DNA of 44,843 nt from Photobacterium sp. Ph5 (GCF_022129445.1 NZ_JADQAQ010000040.1:1-44843); one strand, 5' to 3'; positions 33,599-44,078 are shown, numbered from the stretch's first letter. Notes: generated by a model from the sequence alone, not told the origin. Numbers and translations: made by a program.

Positions 33599-33838
33599 AT
33601 GTTTAATCTATGGAAAAAGAAACAAATCGATAGGCCAGTATTAGGCTCTGCATCTGTCGCTAAGCAGCGTTTGCTTGGTGAGTTACGGACTAATCGCATT
33701 CCATACAATGTTCAAATGATGAAAGATGAACTATCGAGACTACTATCTCAATGGGCAGATATTAAAGACAATAAAATTGAAATTGTGAAAACATCTAAAT
33801 CGACTTCAATTTTAAAAATAAAGTGTCGCTGTTCATAA
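33599..33838 (+). CDS. MinE-like protein, orphan
   Basis: This 79-residue protein resembles the cell-division topological factor MinE: an amphipathic N-terminal segment with a basic patch (MFNLWKKKQIDR), then SASVAKQRLLGELRTNR, MMKDELSRLLSQWADI and IEIV...STSILKIK, aligning with the anti-MinCD helix and the topological-specificity domain of MinE (88 in E. coli). minC and minD are not nearby, and the sequence is quite divergent, so it may be a paralogue with altered partners. The start at 33599 fits the MinE N terminus; the GTG at 33581 lies inside the AGGGATATTGAG leader. The name is withheld since function is inferred. Confidence 0.65.
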   Translation: MFNLWKKKQIDRPVLGSASVAKQRLLGELRTNRIPYNVQMMKDELSRLLSQWADIKDNKIEIVKTSKSTSILKIKCRCS

Positions 33839-34113
33839 TTTGTTAGAATAGTCGCTATGCAGTCACCCTTTGTTTAAGTATTCAACTTAAGCAAAATTTT
33901 TTACACCTACTATTCCTACTTTACTTGTTTACATGTGTCGTGAATGTAGACAGCTATCGTTTTATCTAACGTAATTATTTCTGTTGTTCTTCTTTAGTTT
34001 TTTGACGTTAATTTGTTATCTTTATCGGAATTATGCTGAATAATTGTTATTGATAGGGTTAATTATTTGTATGATTTGTCGTAACTGTAAGAAAGTGATG
34101 GGATAGTATAAGT

Positions 34114-37100
34114 ATGCGTGCATGGACTCTTTTTAGTAACAAAAGGATAAGCATAAAGACGATAGTCGTTTCACTCTTAGTGTTTATTACCTTGATGACA
34201 TCGTCTATTGCCATTGGTCTTCAGTACTATCACAGTAAAGAGATGGCAAGAGAGCAAGCAAGAACCAAGTATCAAATGTTGGCTGAATCAGTATCTGATG
34301 CAGTGACAGATGTGAGTGATGATGCGATCACGACTGTAAAGTATCTATCACATTTGGGAACCATTCTTCATTCTCCATCAAAAGATGTCATACGAAGTAT
34401 TTTCACAAATGTTTTAAAAGATAATCCTAGCTTTTACAGTGCCTTTATTGGGACTGAAAAAAACTACGCATATATTGTCATTAATTTGGATTCTATGTCC
34501 GATGTAAGGCGAAAAAATAATGCGTTAAAGCAAGATCGGTGGCTGATTATAGAGCGTAGTGCTGATTCGGAAGGCATGAAACAATATGATTATTTTTATG
34601 ATGCCGATTTTAATTTGCGAAAAAAAATAAAACGTAACGCTTTTTATTCGCCAACACTGCGTCCTTGGTATAAAAATGCGAAACGAGGTTCTGTTTTCCG
34701 TAGTGAACCCTATTTATTCTTACCTGAAGAAGTTACAGGTATTACTTATTCTACAGAGGTTCCTAGTGATAAAGGAAAGATTGTTGTAGGTATCGATTTT
34801 ACGCTGTCACATTTTAATAAATTATTACAAGAAAATAATGTTAGCGATGGAAGTCAAAATTTCCTTTATTTGCCATCAGGAGAGTTGGTGGCAAGTAGCG
34901 AACCTTCTTTTGGTCAATTACCTCTTCCACCCTCTAAGCCTTTAGTTTTAACACCAGAAGAACAGAAATTGATTGATGATACTCATATATTACGTGTATC
35001 AAATAAAGATAATTGGGCACCAATAGATTTTACCATATCAGGCCGTCCTGCTGGCTTGATCCCTGATTTGCTATATATGGTGAGTTAATCGACTGGGCTT
35101 GAATTTGATTTTTTTAATGGGGTGGGATCGCAAGGGTTACGAAAGGCATATAGTAATGGGGTGTTAGATATCCTAACTGCTGTACCTGATGTTCCAAGTA
35201 ATCATAGATTAGGTGTTTTTAGTCAACCTTTATTCAAATCTTCTTTTGCAATAGCTGTTTCTGATAATGAACATTATGAGAGGTTACAAGACCTGAATGG
35301 TAAACGCTTAGCATTATTAAGTAACTGGTCAATTATCTCACTAATTAAAGAAAAATACCCTTTAATTGATATTGTGACGTACTCACATGTTGATGAGGCT
35401 TTAAGAGCGGTCAGTGAGGGAGATGTTGATGCATTTATTGATGCGCAAGCGGTACTCAGTTATGTCTCTGAACAGTTTATGATTAATGATCTGTCGTATC
35501 ATGCTTTAAATATTGAAAATAACTTAACCTTATCATTAGTATTACCTCCTGAGAAAAAGGCGCTTTTAAATATTATTAATCGTGCTATTGAAGCCTTAAC
35601 TCCTCAGCAGAAACAATATTTACAGCAGAAATGGTTAGGCTCTAATGCGGAAGTGAATCGTGCTGGTGTTGTTCCTTATGTAGAATTAATCGATTTTGCA
35701 GCAGATGAGTCTTATCAGAACCAACTGATAGAAATGAATAGTAATGACGATGACTTTTTTTATTATGTGCGCGATGTACGGCGTGGTGGGCATGATCAAA
35801 TCTTTTTTGCTTCGATAGTACCCAAAGCATCAGTTTACGCTGCCAGCGAAGAAAAAATTCGCACATCAATTTATGCTTCAGCTCTATTATTGCTTATATT
35901 ACTGCCATTGGCAGGACTTTGCGCTAAACCGATAGTTAAACCAATTTTGCGGCTTCGTGAAGAAAATAAAAAAGTGAAACAGCGGCGTTATGAAGATGTT
36001 GTTGTGATCCCAACTAGAATTAAAGAGTTCCATGAACTTTCGATGTCAATTTACCGTGTTGCTGAATCGCTTCAAGAACACGAAAAACGGCAAGAAGAGT
36101 TTGTTGAATCATTTATTCAATTAATCGCTCAAGCGATTGATGATAAATCTCCCTATACTGCAGGACATTGTAATCGTGTACCTGAAATTGCCTTGATGTT
36201 CGCCCATGAAGTCGAGCAATCAAAACAAGGACAGTTTGCTGATTTCCGCTTTAAAAATGCAGCTGAACGTCGAGAATTTAGAATTGCGGCATGGCTTCAT
36301 GATTGTGGCAAGATCACCACGCCTGAGCATATTGTTGATAAAGGGACGAAGTTAGAAGCAAACTATAATCGTATTCATGAAATCAGAATGCGTTTTGAAG
36401 TGCTATGGCGTGACGCGGAACTAAATTATTTACAGCATGTTATCGATAATCCGCATGAGCAAGAAATAGCATTATCGACCTTAAACCAGGCGAAAAAAAA
36501 GTTACAAGATGACTATAAATTTGTCGCTAACGCCAATGTTGGCGGTGAGTTTATGAGTGATGAACATATTACTCGTATACATGAAATTGCCAATAAAACA
36601 TGGTTACGCCATTTTGATGATCGCTTGGGGTTATCGCCATTAGAAGAACTGAAAGTGCCGGAAAAATCACAAAGGTTACCTGTTGAAGAGTATTTATTGT
36701 CAGATAAACCAGAGCACCGAATTGAGCGTATTCATGAGCTAAGTTTTGATCCTGCGTTTGGGATCAAAATGCAAGTACCTGAGCTTCAATACAATCTGGG
36801 GGAGATTTATAACCTGACCATTAAACGCGGCACATTAACAGCAGAAGATCGCTTTAAGATTAATGAGCATATGATCAGTACAATTAAGATGTTAGAAAGT
36901 CTTCCGTTCCCTGATGATCTTGCCCGTGTTCCTCGTTATGCTTCAACACACCATGAGACGATGAAAGGGACAGGGTATCCACGTAAGTTATCAGCAAAGG
37001 ATCTGAGCACTCCTGAACGAATTTTAGTGATATCTGATATTTTTGAAGCGCTCACAGCTGCCGATCGTCCTTATAAGAAGGCTAAACCATTAAGTGTTGC

Positions 37101-37257
37101 GATAGATATCTTGTATAAGATGGCGTTAGATGAACATATTGATATGGCGCTATTTAAATTGTTCTTATCAAGTGGTGTGTATATGCAATATGCTGAAAAG
37201 TTTTTACCAGAAAAGCAAATAGACAAAGTCGATATTAATAAGTATCTTTCTAGTTAG
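34114..37257 (+). pseudogene. Cache-SBP-HD-GYP sensor phosphodiesterase, interrupted by an in-frame TAA
   Basis: One continuous frame of 1047 codons carries a single TAA at codon 325 (35086-35088). The order is a membrane helix (~15-38), a Cache-like periplasmic region (LRPWYKNAKRGSVFRSEPYLF), a bacterial solute-binding-3 domain from ~285 (RVSNKDNWAPIDFT, cut by the stop, continuing LGVFSQPLFKSSFAIAV), a second membrane helix (~590-610), a HAMP-like coil, then HD-GYP. The HD-GYP motifs are present: HCNRVPEIA, LHDCGKITTPEHIVDK (D730), HHETMKGTGYP and ISDIFEALTAADRPYKKAKP. Such proteins hydrolyse c-di-GMP. As read, it would make a truncated 324-residue protein and possibly a C-terminal piece from an internal GTG (35122). 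It could be a decayed gene, a readthrough product or a sequencing error. Confidence 0.85.
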
Positions 37258-37705
37258 TTTATGTAACATTATATTGATGTTTTTTCAAAAAATAGCCTAC
37301 ATTATTATGTGGGCTTTATTTGGATGTTTAGGATTCTTTTATTCTCATTAAGTGCAGGTGTCTATTTTTTGTGTGATGTAATGCAATTAAAAAAACACCT
37401 GAATGATCATAATATAAAAATTAGATTTTATATTTGATTTATAATGATGACTTTAAAATAAAAAATTAGTATGAATGCAGAGTTCTAACTGAAATTAAGC
37501 ACTTTAACTGTATGATTACTCTATCAATACTGGTCATGTTTATTATTTAACTGAAATATATCGATATATTTCTTTTTATATTGTGAATTTATCCATTAAG
37601 TCAAGAGAAAATATATCTTATATTTTTACTCTCGTCTGTGTTTATATACGCGCACCTTTAATACTTATATTGGTCGCAAGACTATAAGCATTGCTGATTT
37701 TTAAC
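37258..37705. other. AT-rich gap between the HD-GYP gene and the MFS transporter
   Basis: No gene is visible. A loose dyad AGGTGT...ACACCT with A6/T6 flanks (37356-37400) lies in the middle. The last 100 bases would hold the promoter of the MFS gene. Confidence 0.45.
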
Positions 37706-39172
37706 ATGAATCAAAATCTAGATATTCAATGTCAAAAAACTATTCAAAACTATATTGATGACACATCGATATGGAAAGAAGGGTCAAACCGTTTTTGCCT
37801 GTCAATGACAAAGGTACAGTGGCGAATTTGGTTATTGGCGACATTTGGAAAGTTTTTCGAAGGAATGATCGTGTTTATGATGGGGCTAACTTTGCCCTTG
37901 ATTACGCTACAATTTCATTTAACAGAATTCCAAAAAGGTACTCTGAGCTCTTCAATATTGTTCGGTATATTAATTGGTGCTAGTGCGTTAGGTGGGCTAT
38001 CTGATCTCTACGGACGAAAGAAAATGTTTATCATTGAGATGGCATTACTTTCTGTTTGCTTAGTCGGTATGGCATGTAGCCAATCTTATCTTGCTATCTT
38101 ACTGTTTAATTTTGGTATTGGCTTAGCATTAGGGTGTGATTATCCAACAGCACACTTGATGATTTCGGAAAGTATTCCGACTAAAAATCGCGGTAAATTG
38201 GTGCTTGGTGCGTTTGCTTTTCAGTCGGTTGGTGTTTTGTTAGGGATCCTTACAGGCATTATCGTACTGACTTATGTTGATAATATTAATGCATGGCGCT
38301 TAATGTACATATTGGCATTAATACCATCATTGGCAATAACGGTAGCACGTTTCTTTATTCCAGAAAGTGCTCACTGGTTACTGTCGAAAAAACGCGGAAA
38401 AGAGGCTGAAAAATCACTGAAACGATTATTAAATCGTGATCCTCAGTCTGATATGACATTGATGGTTGTACCTTGCACTGAAGGTGAAGATGCCCATTCA
38501 TGGTTAGGTGGATACAAGAAGTTATTTAAGCAAAAGTACCGCGCGAAAACCATTTTAGCTTCTGCTCCTTGGTTTATCCAAGATTTAGGCACATATGGTA
38601 TTGGTATTTTTACCCCTGTTATTTTAGCTTCGGTGCTTGATCCGCATGTAGTGACCACGGGAGATGCGCTTCATAGTACGATAGCGAGCATTGTCTATTC
38701 AGCGAAAGGTACGGCATTGATTGACTCATTGCTCATTGTTGGAGTGATTTGCGCCATTATTTATTCTGAATCGATTGGCCGTATGAAGTTACAAATTTAT
38801 GGCTTTATCGGCTGTGCAGTTGGTTTAGCTTGCGCTGCTGTGTCTATAAAGCTCAATAGTGACTATCAAATATATATGCTGTTTTTAGGCTTTATGTTGT
38901 TCAACTTCATGAATAACCTTGGTCCTAATGCGCAAACCTATTTAATTTCGGGTGAGGTGTTTCCAGTTAAAATTCGAGCTAAAGGTGCAGGTTTTGCCGC
39001 ATCTATTGCAAAGCTGGGAGCAATTTTAACGGCGTTTTTATTCCCTATTTTAATGCATGAGATAGGGGTATTTAATTTATTACTTTGCCTAGTTGCGACA
39101 TCAATATTAGGTGCATGGGTAACGTATAAATACAGATTTGAAACATCAGGCAAGAATATCGAGAATATTTAG
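37706..39172 (+). CDS. MFS transporter (sugar/organic acid porter-like)
   Basis: This 488-residue protein has 12 membrane helices, an N-terminal soluble stretch (~1-45) and a large central loop. It carries MFS motif A (GGLSDLYGRKKMF, about residue 95-107) and the family signature LGCDYPTAHLMISESIPTKNRGKL with the RGK motif, plus PESAHWLLSKKRGKEAEKSL after helix 6, the pattern of the sugar-porter group. The substrate is not recognisable. The start at 37706 (ATG) is preferred to the TTG at 37691. It is monocistronic, closed by the hairpin at 39213. Confidence 0.85.
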   Translation: MNQNLDIQCQKTIQNYIDDTSIWKEGSNRFCLSMTKVQWRIWLLATFGKFFEGMIVFMMGLTLPLITLQFHLTEFQKGTLSSSILFGILIGASALGGLSDLYGRKKMFIIEMALLSVCLVGMACSQSYLAILLFNFGIGLALGCDYPTAHLMISESIPTKNRGKLVLGAFAFQSVGVLLGILTGIIVLTYVDNINAWRLMYILALIPSLAITVARFFIPESAHWLLSKKRGKEAEKSLKRLLNRDPQSDMTLMVVPCTEGEDAHSWLGGYKKLFKQKYRAKTILASAPWFIQDLGTYGIGIFTPVILASVLDPHVVTTGDALHSTIASIVYSAKGTALIDSLLIVGVICAIIYSESIGRMKLQIYGFIGCAVGLACAAVSIKLNSDYQIYMLFLGFMLFNFMNNLGPNAQTYLISGEVFPVKIRAKGAGFAASIAKLGAILTAFLFPILMHEIGVFNLLLCLVATSILGAWVTYKYRFETSGKNIENI

Positions 39173-39212
39173 TTCGATAATGAAAGCATGATAATGTTGA
39201 AAAATAGATATT

Positions 39213-39250
39213 AAAAAAGAGCGTAAGAATATTTCTTGCGCTCTTTTTTT
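39213..39250. terminator. Long intrinsic terminator
   Basis: AAAAAAGAGCG-T-AAGAA pairs with TTCTT-G-CGCTCTTTTTT (17 bp with one T-G wobble). It ends the MFS gene. Confidence 0.9.
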
Positions 39251-39486
39251 ATTTGTAAATATTTTATTTGAACGTTGTATAATATATTTAATATAAAAGT
39301 CGTTGTTTTTTTATCACGTACTACAATTAAACTTTTAGTATTAAAAATACACAAACTTTATATTTTCTTTATATTTTTCTTCGTAAATCTTACCCTTTCT
39401 TTATATTCGCCTTGTTACCCTGCGTGCTTCTATTTCGTCATAAGGTACAGTGTCTCCCTGATACGGGATGTACATGAAAATCAACG
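39251..39486 (+). promoter_or_regulatory. kup leader region with hairpin
   Basis: This AT-rich region carries a compact hairpin at 39445-39473 (outer GTACA/TGTAC, inner TCCC/GGGA), which ends 13 bases before the kup start and could limit ribosome access. No riboswitch consensus was recognised. An 81-codon ORF (39275-39520) overlaps kup in another frame and is probably spurious. Confidence 0.45.
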
Positions 39487-41349
39487 ATGCAAAATCAAAA
39501 ACAGTCTTTATGGGTACTGACGTGCCTATCTATTGGGATTGTGTATGGTGATATTGGAACCAGCCCATTATATGCCTTCAAAGCGATGTTTGAAGGTGAG
39601 CACTCGATAGCCATTAACCAAGCAAACGTTTTTGGCATTCTTTCATTAGTGTTTTGGACCTTTGTGATAACGGTATGTATTAAATATTTAGCGTTAGTCA
39701 CACGGGCTTCCAATAAAGGTGAAGGTGGCGTTTTAACATTAACGTCTTTAGCACATAACGTAGCGCCGATTCAGTTTAAGAAAGGAATATTATTTCTAGG
39801 TATGCTGGCCGCTGGTTTCTTTTTTGGTGAAGCCATTATTACACCTGCGATGTCAGTATTATCTGCAGTTGAAGGGATAACCGTAATAAATAGCAGTTTT
39901 ACACCGATGATTTTACCGATAGCTATTACGATTATTTGTGCTTTGTTTGCTATTCAAAAATACGGTTCAGGAAAAATTGGACGGCTGTTTGCGCCTATCA
40001 TGCTGCTATGGTTTGGTACGATTGGTATTTTAGGTTTACTGAGTATTATTAAAAATCCAACCGTATTAGATGCACTAAATCCGATTTATGCTACGCGCTT
40101 TGCTTTAAACCACGGAGCAGCAACTTTATTTACTTTAGGTGTGGTTGTTTTAGCGGTAACTGGGGTTGAAGCGTTATATGCAGATATGGGGCACTTTGGC
40201 ATAAAACCGATTCGTTTAGCATGGTTTTTTATTGTGATGCCATGTTTAGTATTAAATTATTACGGACAAGGCGCATTAGTATTATCCAAGCAAGGAGATA
40301 TTGATAATCCATTCTTTATGTTAGCACCAGAAATGCTACGTTTACCTTTGGTGATATTAGCGACCTTTGCCACTGTGATTGCTTCACAGGCCGTTATTTC
40401 TGGCATTTTTTCATTAACTCGCCAAGCGGTGAATTTAGGGTTTCTACCTCCTGTTCAAATTCACCATACTTCACAGCAAGAGCAAGGTCAGATCTATGTT
40501 CCATTAGCTAATTTTTTATTATTTTTATTAGTGATCACTGTCGTACTGACGTTTGGTAGCTCAGAGCGTTTAGCGGCAGCCTATGGCATCGCTGTAACAG
40601 CAACAATGTTGATATCATCATTATTTATTATTGTTGTTGCGCGCTATTTATGGGGATGGAAATTAGCGTTTGTCATTCAGTATGCGGTATTCATGTTGCT
40701 CTATGACGCATTATTGTTTATCGCAACATCGTTGAAATTCTCAGATGGTGGTTGGCTTCCATTAACGATAGGTTCAATTGTATTTCTTTTGATGATCACG
40801 TGGTATTTAGAGCGAGAAAGGATCAGCCAATTAATCAAGCAACCGTTGTCAGCTGAGGCGATGGTTAATGAGTTAGAGCAAAAAGATTGGCCTCGAGCAT
40901 CGGGGACTGCGGTGTATTTCACCCGTAATGAAGAGCATGTCCCTGCATCCTTGGTCAATAATTTAAAATATAACGAAACACTGCATGAACGTAATGTGTT
41001 GCTGACATTTAAATACCCCGATCAGCCACGGGTCCATCCTCTTAAACGGATTGAGGTAAAGCAAATATCGCCTTCATTTTGGCAGATGATTGCATACGTG
41101 GGTTATCAAGAGTCATTAGATATGGATCAAATATTCACAGCCTGTAATGGTAAAGGTTTCTCATTACATGAGGTTGATACCGTGTTCTTTATGTCATCTG
41201 AACGAATGAAGTTGAAACGGACGACGCTATGGCATGATTTAAAAGCAAGGCTGTTTATATTATTGAGCCGAAATGCGTTGAGAACCTCAGAACGGCTACA
41301 TGTACCGCAAGATAGGTTAATTGAAATTGGGGTACATATGGAGATTTAA
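39487..41349 (+). CDS. kup: Potassium uptake protein Kup (TrkD)
   Basis: This 620-residue low-affinity K+:H+ symporter has about 12 membrane helices in residues 1-430 and a cytoplasmic C-terminal domain. Signature blocks match E. coli Kup: IGIVYGDIGTSPLYAFKAMF, NKGEGGVLTLTSLA, GVEALYADMGHFGIKPIRLAWF, ASQAVISGIFSLTRQAVNLGF and AAYGIAVTATM; the tail LHERNVLLTFKYP...QISPSFWQM and IEIGVHMEI also fit. The ATG at 39487 gives the family length; its ribosome-binding site is weak. The following KdpD-like/KdpE pair, 136 bases downstream, suggests the potassium system is under two-component control. Confidence 0.96.
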   Translation: MQNQKQSLWVLTCLSIGIVYGDIGTSPLYAFKAMFEGEHSIAINQANVFGILSLVFWTFVITVCIKYLALVTRASNKGEGGVLTLTSLAHNVAPIQFKKGILFLGMLAAGFFFGEAIITPAMSVLSAVEGITVINSSFTPMILPIAITIICALFAIQKYGSGKIGRLFAPIMLLWFGTIGILGLLSIIKNPTVLDALNPIYATRFALNHGAATLFTLGVVVLAVTGVEALYADMGHFGIKPIRLAWFFIVMPCLVLNYYGQGALVLSKQGDIDNPFFMLAPEMLRLPLVILATFATVIASQAVISGIFSLTRQAVNLGFLPPVQIHHTSQQEQGQIYVPLANFLLFLLVITVVLTFGSSERLAAAYGIAVTATMLISSLFIIVVARYLWGWKLAFVIQYAVFMLLYDALLFIATSLKFSDGGWLPLTIGSIVFLLMITWYLERERISQLIKQPLSAEAMVNELEQKDWPRASGTAVYFTRNEEHVPASLVNNLKYNETLHERNVLLTFKYPDQPRVHPLKRIEVKQISPSFWQMIAYVGYQESLDMDQIFTACNGKGFSLHEVDTVFFMSSERMKLKRTTLWHDLKARLFILLSRNALRTSERLHVPQDRLIEIGVHMEI

Positions 41350-41368
41350 CGCTCATATTCTCTATGTT

Positions 41369-41422
41369 AAGAGCTTCATGGTTATCCCATCAGTGTGGTG
41401 CTAATTATTGAAGCTCTTTTTT
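41369..41422 (+). terminator. Intrinsic terminator after kup
   Basis: AAGAGCTTCA pairs with TGAAGCTCTT (10 bp, 30-base loop) and is followed by TTTT. It separates kup from the two-component genes. Confidence 0.75.
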
Positions 41423-41485
41423 CTTTATCAGTACATACCTTGAAGGTATTATTTGGTCTTGGTGGTAAGATAAATAGCTTAATTG

Positions 41486-42952
41486 ATGACGAATCGAACA
41501 AATTGGAATGATCTAAATAAAACTGCGATATTGTTGGTGCTATATATTTTGGTGACATATATCGGGGTAAGATTCCGTGATGTGATCATTGAAACAGATA
41601 CTGCAATGCTGTTATTGCTACTCAATATTGTGAGTGGATTCTGGTTACGGCGAAAATTTGCGTATGTGATCACGGCTATCAGTATTGTTGCCTTTCACTT
41701 TTTTGTTTTACCTGAACACAATTCATTCAAATTTCAAAATTATCAGCATATTATTACTTTCACCGTTATGGCTTTTAGTGGTGTGTTTGCGGTTAAAATA
41801 ACGCAATCTCAACAGCGTGAAATTAATAAAAATAAACTATTAAAATCTGAATTAAATAGTAATTATTATCTTGCATCAGAATTAGCCTCGCTTAATGAAA
41901 GCCAAGCGATTGCCCAATCAGCGATAAAACACTTAGAACGAAAGGGACAGTTTAAAGCGCAAATCTGGTTATTTTCACCCTCACTCTTTTGTTTAGCTTC
42001 TCATCATCATTTACAGCAAAGTGAGTATTACTCGGTAGTTGAACGTTTTATGTTGCGAGGAGAGCAATCAAGCGAAATGTTATCCGCCTCTTTGGTATTA
42101 CATCCGCTTTGTGGGCAAGCAGGATTGTTTGGGGTCTTGGTGATTCAATCACAGCAAGGACAACGGTTTAATCCTATTTTAACCACTTTAATTAGCTTAT
42201 CTTTATCACGCTCAGAAGCAAACAGTGCACTTACGATCGCTAAAGAAGCAAACCAATTAGAGCAGATGCGTAATACACTATTAGCGGCAGTTTCTCATGA
42301 TTTAAAAACGCCATTAGGGTCGATTATTGGTACAGCGACGACTTTAAGTGATCCGACAATAAAGCTGCCGATGGAGACTCAAAAAGAGTTATTACAATCT
42401 ATAGCTGAGGAAGGCTATAGCTTAAACCGCAGCTTAACCAAACTATTAGATATTAGTCGTTATAGTACGAAAACCTTGATCCCTAATCGAGATTGGGTAG
42501 AGCCTGAAGAAGTGATTGGCAGTGCAACGAAAAGAATAGAGCAAGTTGTTAAGTTACACCCAATAAACCTAACGGGTGAAACCATGTTAGTTTCACTCGA
42601 TTATGCGCTAATTGAACAAATTATCGCAAACCTTATTGAAAACGCAGCTAAGTATAGCCCTGTTGGTGAAGCGATTGATATCACGACAGGCTATAAAAAA
42701 GGATGCTTTATTATTGAAATTGCTGATAGAGGTTGCGGTGTTGCACCCGATGAAACGCAACGTATTTTTGAGCGTTTTTATCGCTCAGAACACACCAAAG
42801 TTAAAGGAACGGGATTAGGCTTAGCTATTTGTAAGCTGATTGTTTCAGCCCACAACGGTACTATTTGTGTCTCGCCAAGAGTTGGCGGTGGTAGCATTTT
42901 TACGGTAACCATTCCTTGTGATAAATACGATTTAACAGGCATTTATGAATAG
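41486..42952 (+). CDS. Short KdpD-like sensor histidine kinase
   Basis: This 488-residue kinase has the DUF4118 four-helix membrane domain at the start (~10-105), a GAF-like middle, then HisKA with phosphorylated H271 (AAVSHDLKTPLGS) and HATPase (LIANLIENAAKYSPVGE, GLGLAICK). E. coli KdpD has 894 residues; here the N-terminal KdpD and universal-stress-protein domains that sense ionic conditions and c-di-AMP are entirely absent. Homology to KdpD is clear in the C-terminal half. TTG at 41483 is an alternative start, and the ATG at 41486 has only a weak Shine-Dalgarno. It overlaps kdpE by 8 bases. Confidence 0.88.
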   Translation: MTNRTNWNDLNKTAILLVLYILVTYIGVRFRDVIIETDTAMLLLLLNIVSGFWLRRKFAYVITAISIVAFHFFVLPEHNSFKFQNYQHIITFTVMAFSGVFAVKITQSQQREINKNKLLKSELNSNYYLASELASLNESQAIAQSAIKHLERKGQFKAQIWLFSPSLFCLASHHHLQQSEYYSVVERFMLRGEQSSEMLSASLVLHPLCGQAGLFGVLVIQSQQGQRFNPILTTLISLSLSRSEANSALTIAKEANQLEQMRNTLLAAVSHDLKTPLGSIIGTATTLSDPTIKLPMETQKELLQSIAEEGYSLNRSLTKLLDISRYSTKTLIPNRDWVEPEEVIGSATKRIEQVVKLHPINLTGETMLVSLDYALIEQIIANLIENAAKYSPVGEAIDITTGYKKGCFIIEIADRGCGVAPDETQRIFERFYRSEHTKVKGTGLGLAICKLIVSAHNGTICVSPRVGGGSIFTVTIPCDKYDLTGIYE

Positions 42953-43652
42953 TGATACCAAAATATTAGTCATTGAAGATGAAGCGCCAATTCGTCGCTT
43001 TTTAGATATATTAACGACGGGGCATGGTTATAGCGTAAAAACAGTAGAAACCGCACAGGAAGGGCTCAAGCAAATAGTGACTTGGAACCCGCACTTAGTG
43101 CTACTGGATTTAGGGTTACCGGATGCCGATGGCTTAGACTTTACTAAAGAGCTACGTACCTGGACGGAAACGCCGATTATTGTAATATCAGCACGTGATA
43201 AAGAAGCGGATAAAGTGCAGGCTTTAGATGCTGGTGCGAATGATTATTTAACAAAGCCATTTGGTAGTGAAGAGTTATTAGCCCGTATTCGGGTTGCTCT
43301 TCGGTTACATTCCCATTGTACAGCGACAGAAGTAAGCCAATACCGATTTGGCGATGTATTACTCGATATGGCTATGCAAACGGTAATGTATAACGGTGAA
43401 AGTATTAAATTAACGCCTAAGGAGTATAAGATACTAACCTTATTGGCTAAAAACATGGGGAAGGTACTGACACATAAGCAAATATTAAAAGAGGTATGGG
43501 GCGGTAATTATACGGAACATGCCCATTATGTGCGTATTCATATTGCTCAACTTCGCCATAAAATAGAACAATCACCCGCTCAACCTCAATATATCATCAC
43601 TGAAAATGGGGTGGGATACCGTTTGATCAATGGAGAAATCGCCGATACTTAA
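42945..43652 (+). CDS. kdpE: KdpE-like response regulator
   Basis: This 235-residue OmpR-family regulator has a receiver domain (ILVIEDEAPIRRFLDIL, phosphorylated D55 in LLDLGLPDADGL, K in NDYLTKPFGSEELLARI) and a winged-helix DNA-binding domain (IKLTPKEYKILTLLAKNMGKVLTHKQILKEVWG). The match to E. coli KdpE is good throughout. It is translationally coupled to the KdpD-like kinase. In E. coli it activates kdpFABC; that operon is not in this window, so the likely local target is kup or genes elsewhere. Confidence 0.9.
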   Translation: MNSDTKILVIEDEAPIRRFLDILTTGHGYSVKTVETAQEGLKQIVTWNPHLVLLDLGLPDADGLDFTKELRTWTETPIIVISARDKEADKVQALDAGANDYLTKPFGSEELLARIRVALRLHSHCTATEVSQYRFGDVLLDMAMQTVMYNGESIKLTPKEYKILTLLAKNMGKVLTHKQILKEVWGGNYTEHAHYVRIHIAQLRHKIEQSPAQPQYIITENGVGYRLINGEIADT

Positions 43653-43776
43653 TATGTTTGAATTCTTATTTGATACTTATCTTTATAAAAATTTTATATG
43701 ACTTAATGTATTTATTACATAAACCTTAGATCAAACTTTATACCATCAAATAATGTTTTGAATATAAGGTGGTTAT

Positions 43777-44064
43777 ATGTTTTTTAATATTGAAATGGTA
43801 GTGGCTGTTGTCTTTTTTGCAGCCATGTTAACTCGTACTGGTTTTTTAAAATCAACGTGGCAGCAATTGGTAACTGTCGCACTACAAATTGTTTCCGTAT
43901 GGTGTCTAATTTATTTATTCCTAACGCATGTTTACCCTGAGTTTTTGTTTGCAAAAGATGTAATTAGCCTGTGCTTTTCTGCTGTATTTATTTTTGCAGC
44001 ATTAAAAGATCGTTATGAGTCTGACGTTTACCGTAGTCACCAATCTAATATTGCAACTAAATAA
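43777..44064 (+). CDS. Hypothetical inner-membrane protein
   Basis: This 95-residue protein has three hydrophobic helices (about 5-20, 30-50 and 62-78) and a charged C-terminal tail ([16 protein letters not shown]). AAGGTGG lies about 7 bases ahead of the ATG, an excellent ribosome-binding site, so it is probably expressed. It precedes the tatE-like gene by 14 bases and may be cotranscribed. The family is not recognised. Confidence 0.7.
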   Translation: MFFNIEMVVAVVFFAAMLTRTGFLKSTWQQLVTVALQIVSVWCLIYLFLTHVYPEFLFAKDVISLCFSAVFIFAALKDRYESDVYRSHQSNIATK

Positions 44065-44078
44065 CAGGAATAAACATC

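Noticed and set aside
35086..35088. In-frame TAA read as recoding such as selenocysteine or programmed readthrough
   Set aside because: Selenocysteine uses UGA, and the context lacks the known readthrough signals; a nonsense mutation or error is simpler, though not proved.
39275..39520. 81-codon ORF ahead of kup
   Set aside because: Overlaps the start of kup in another frame, weak start, low-complexity hydrophobic sequence.
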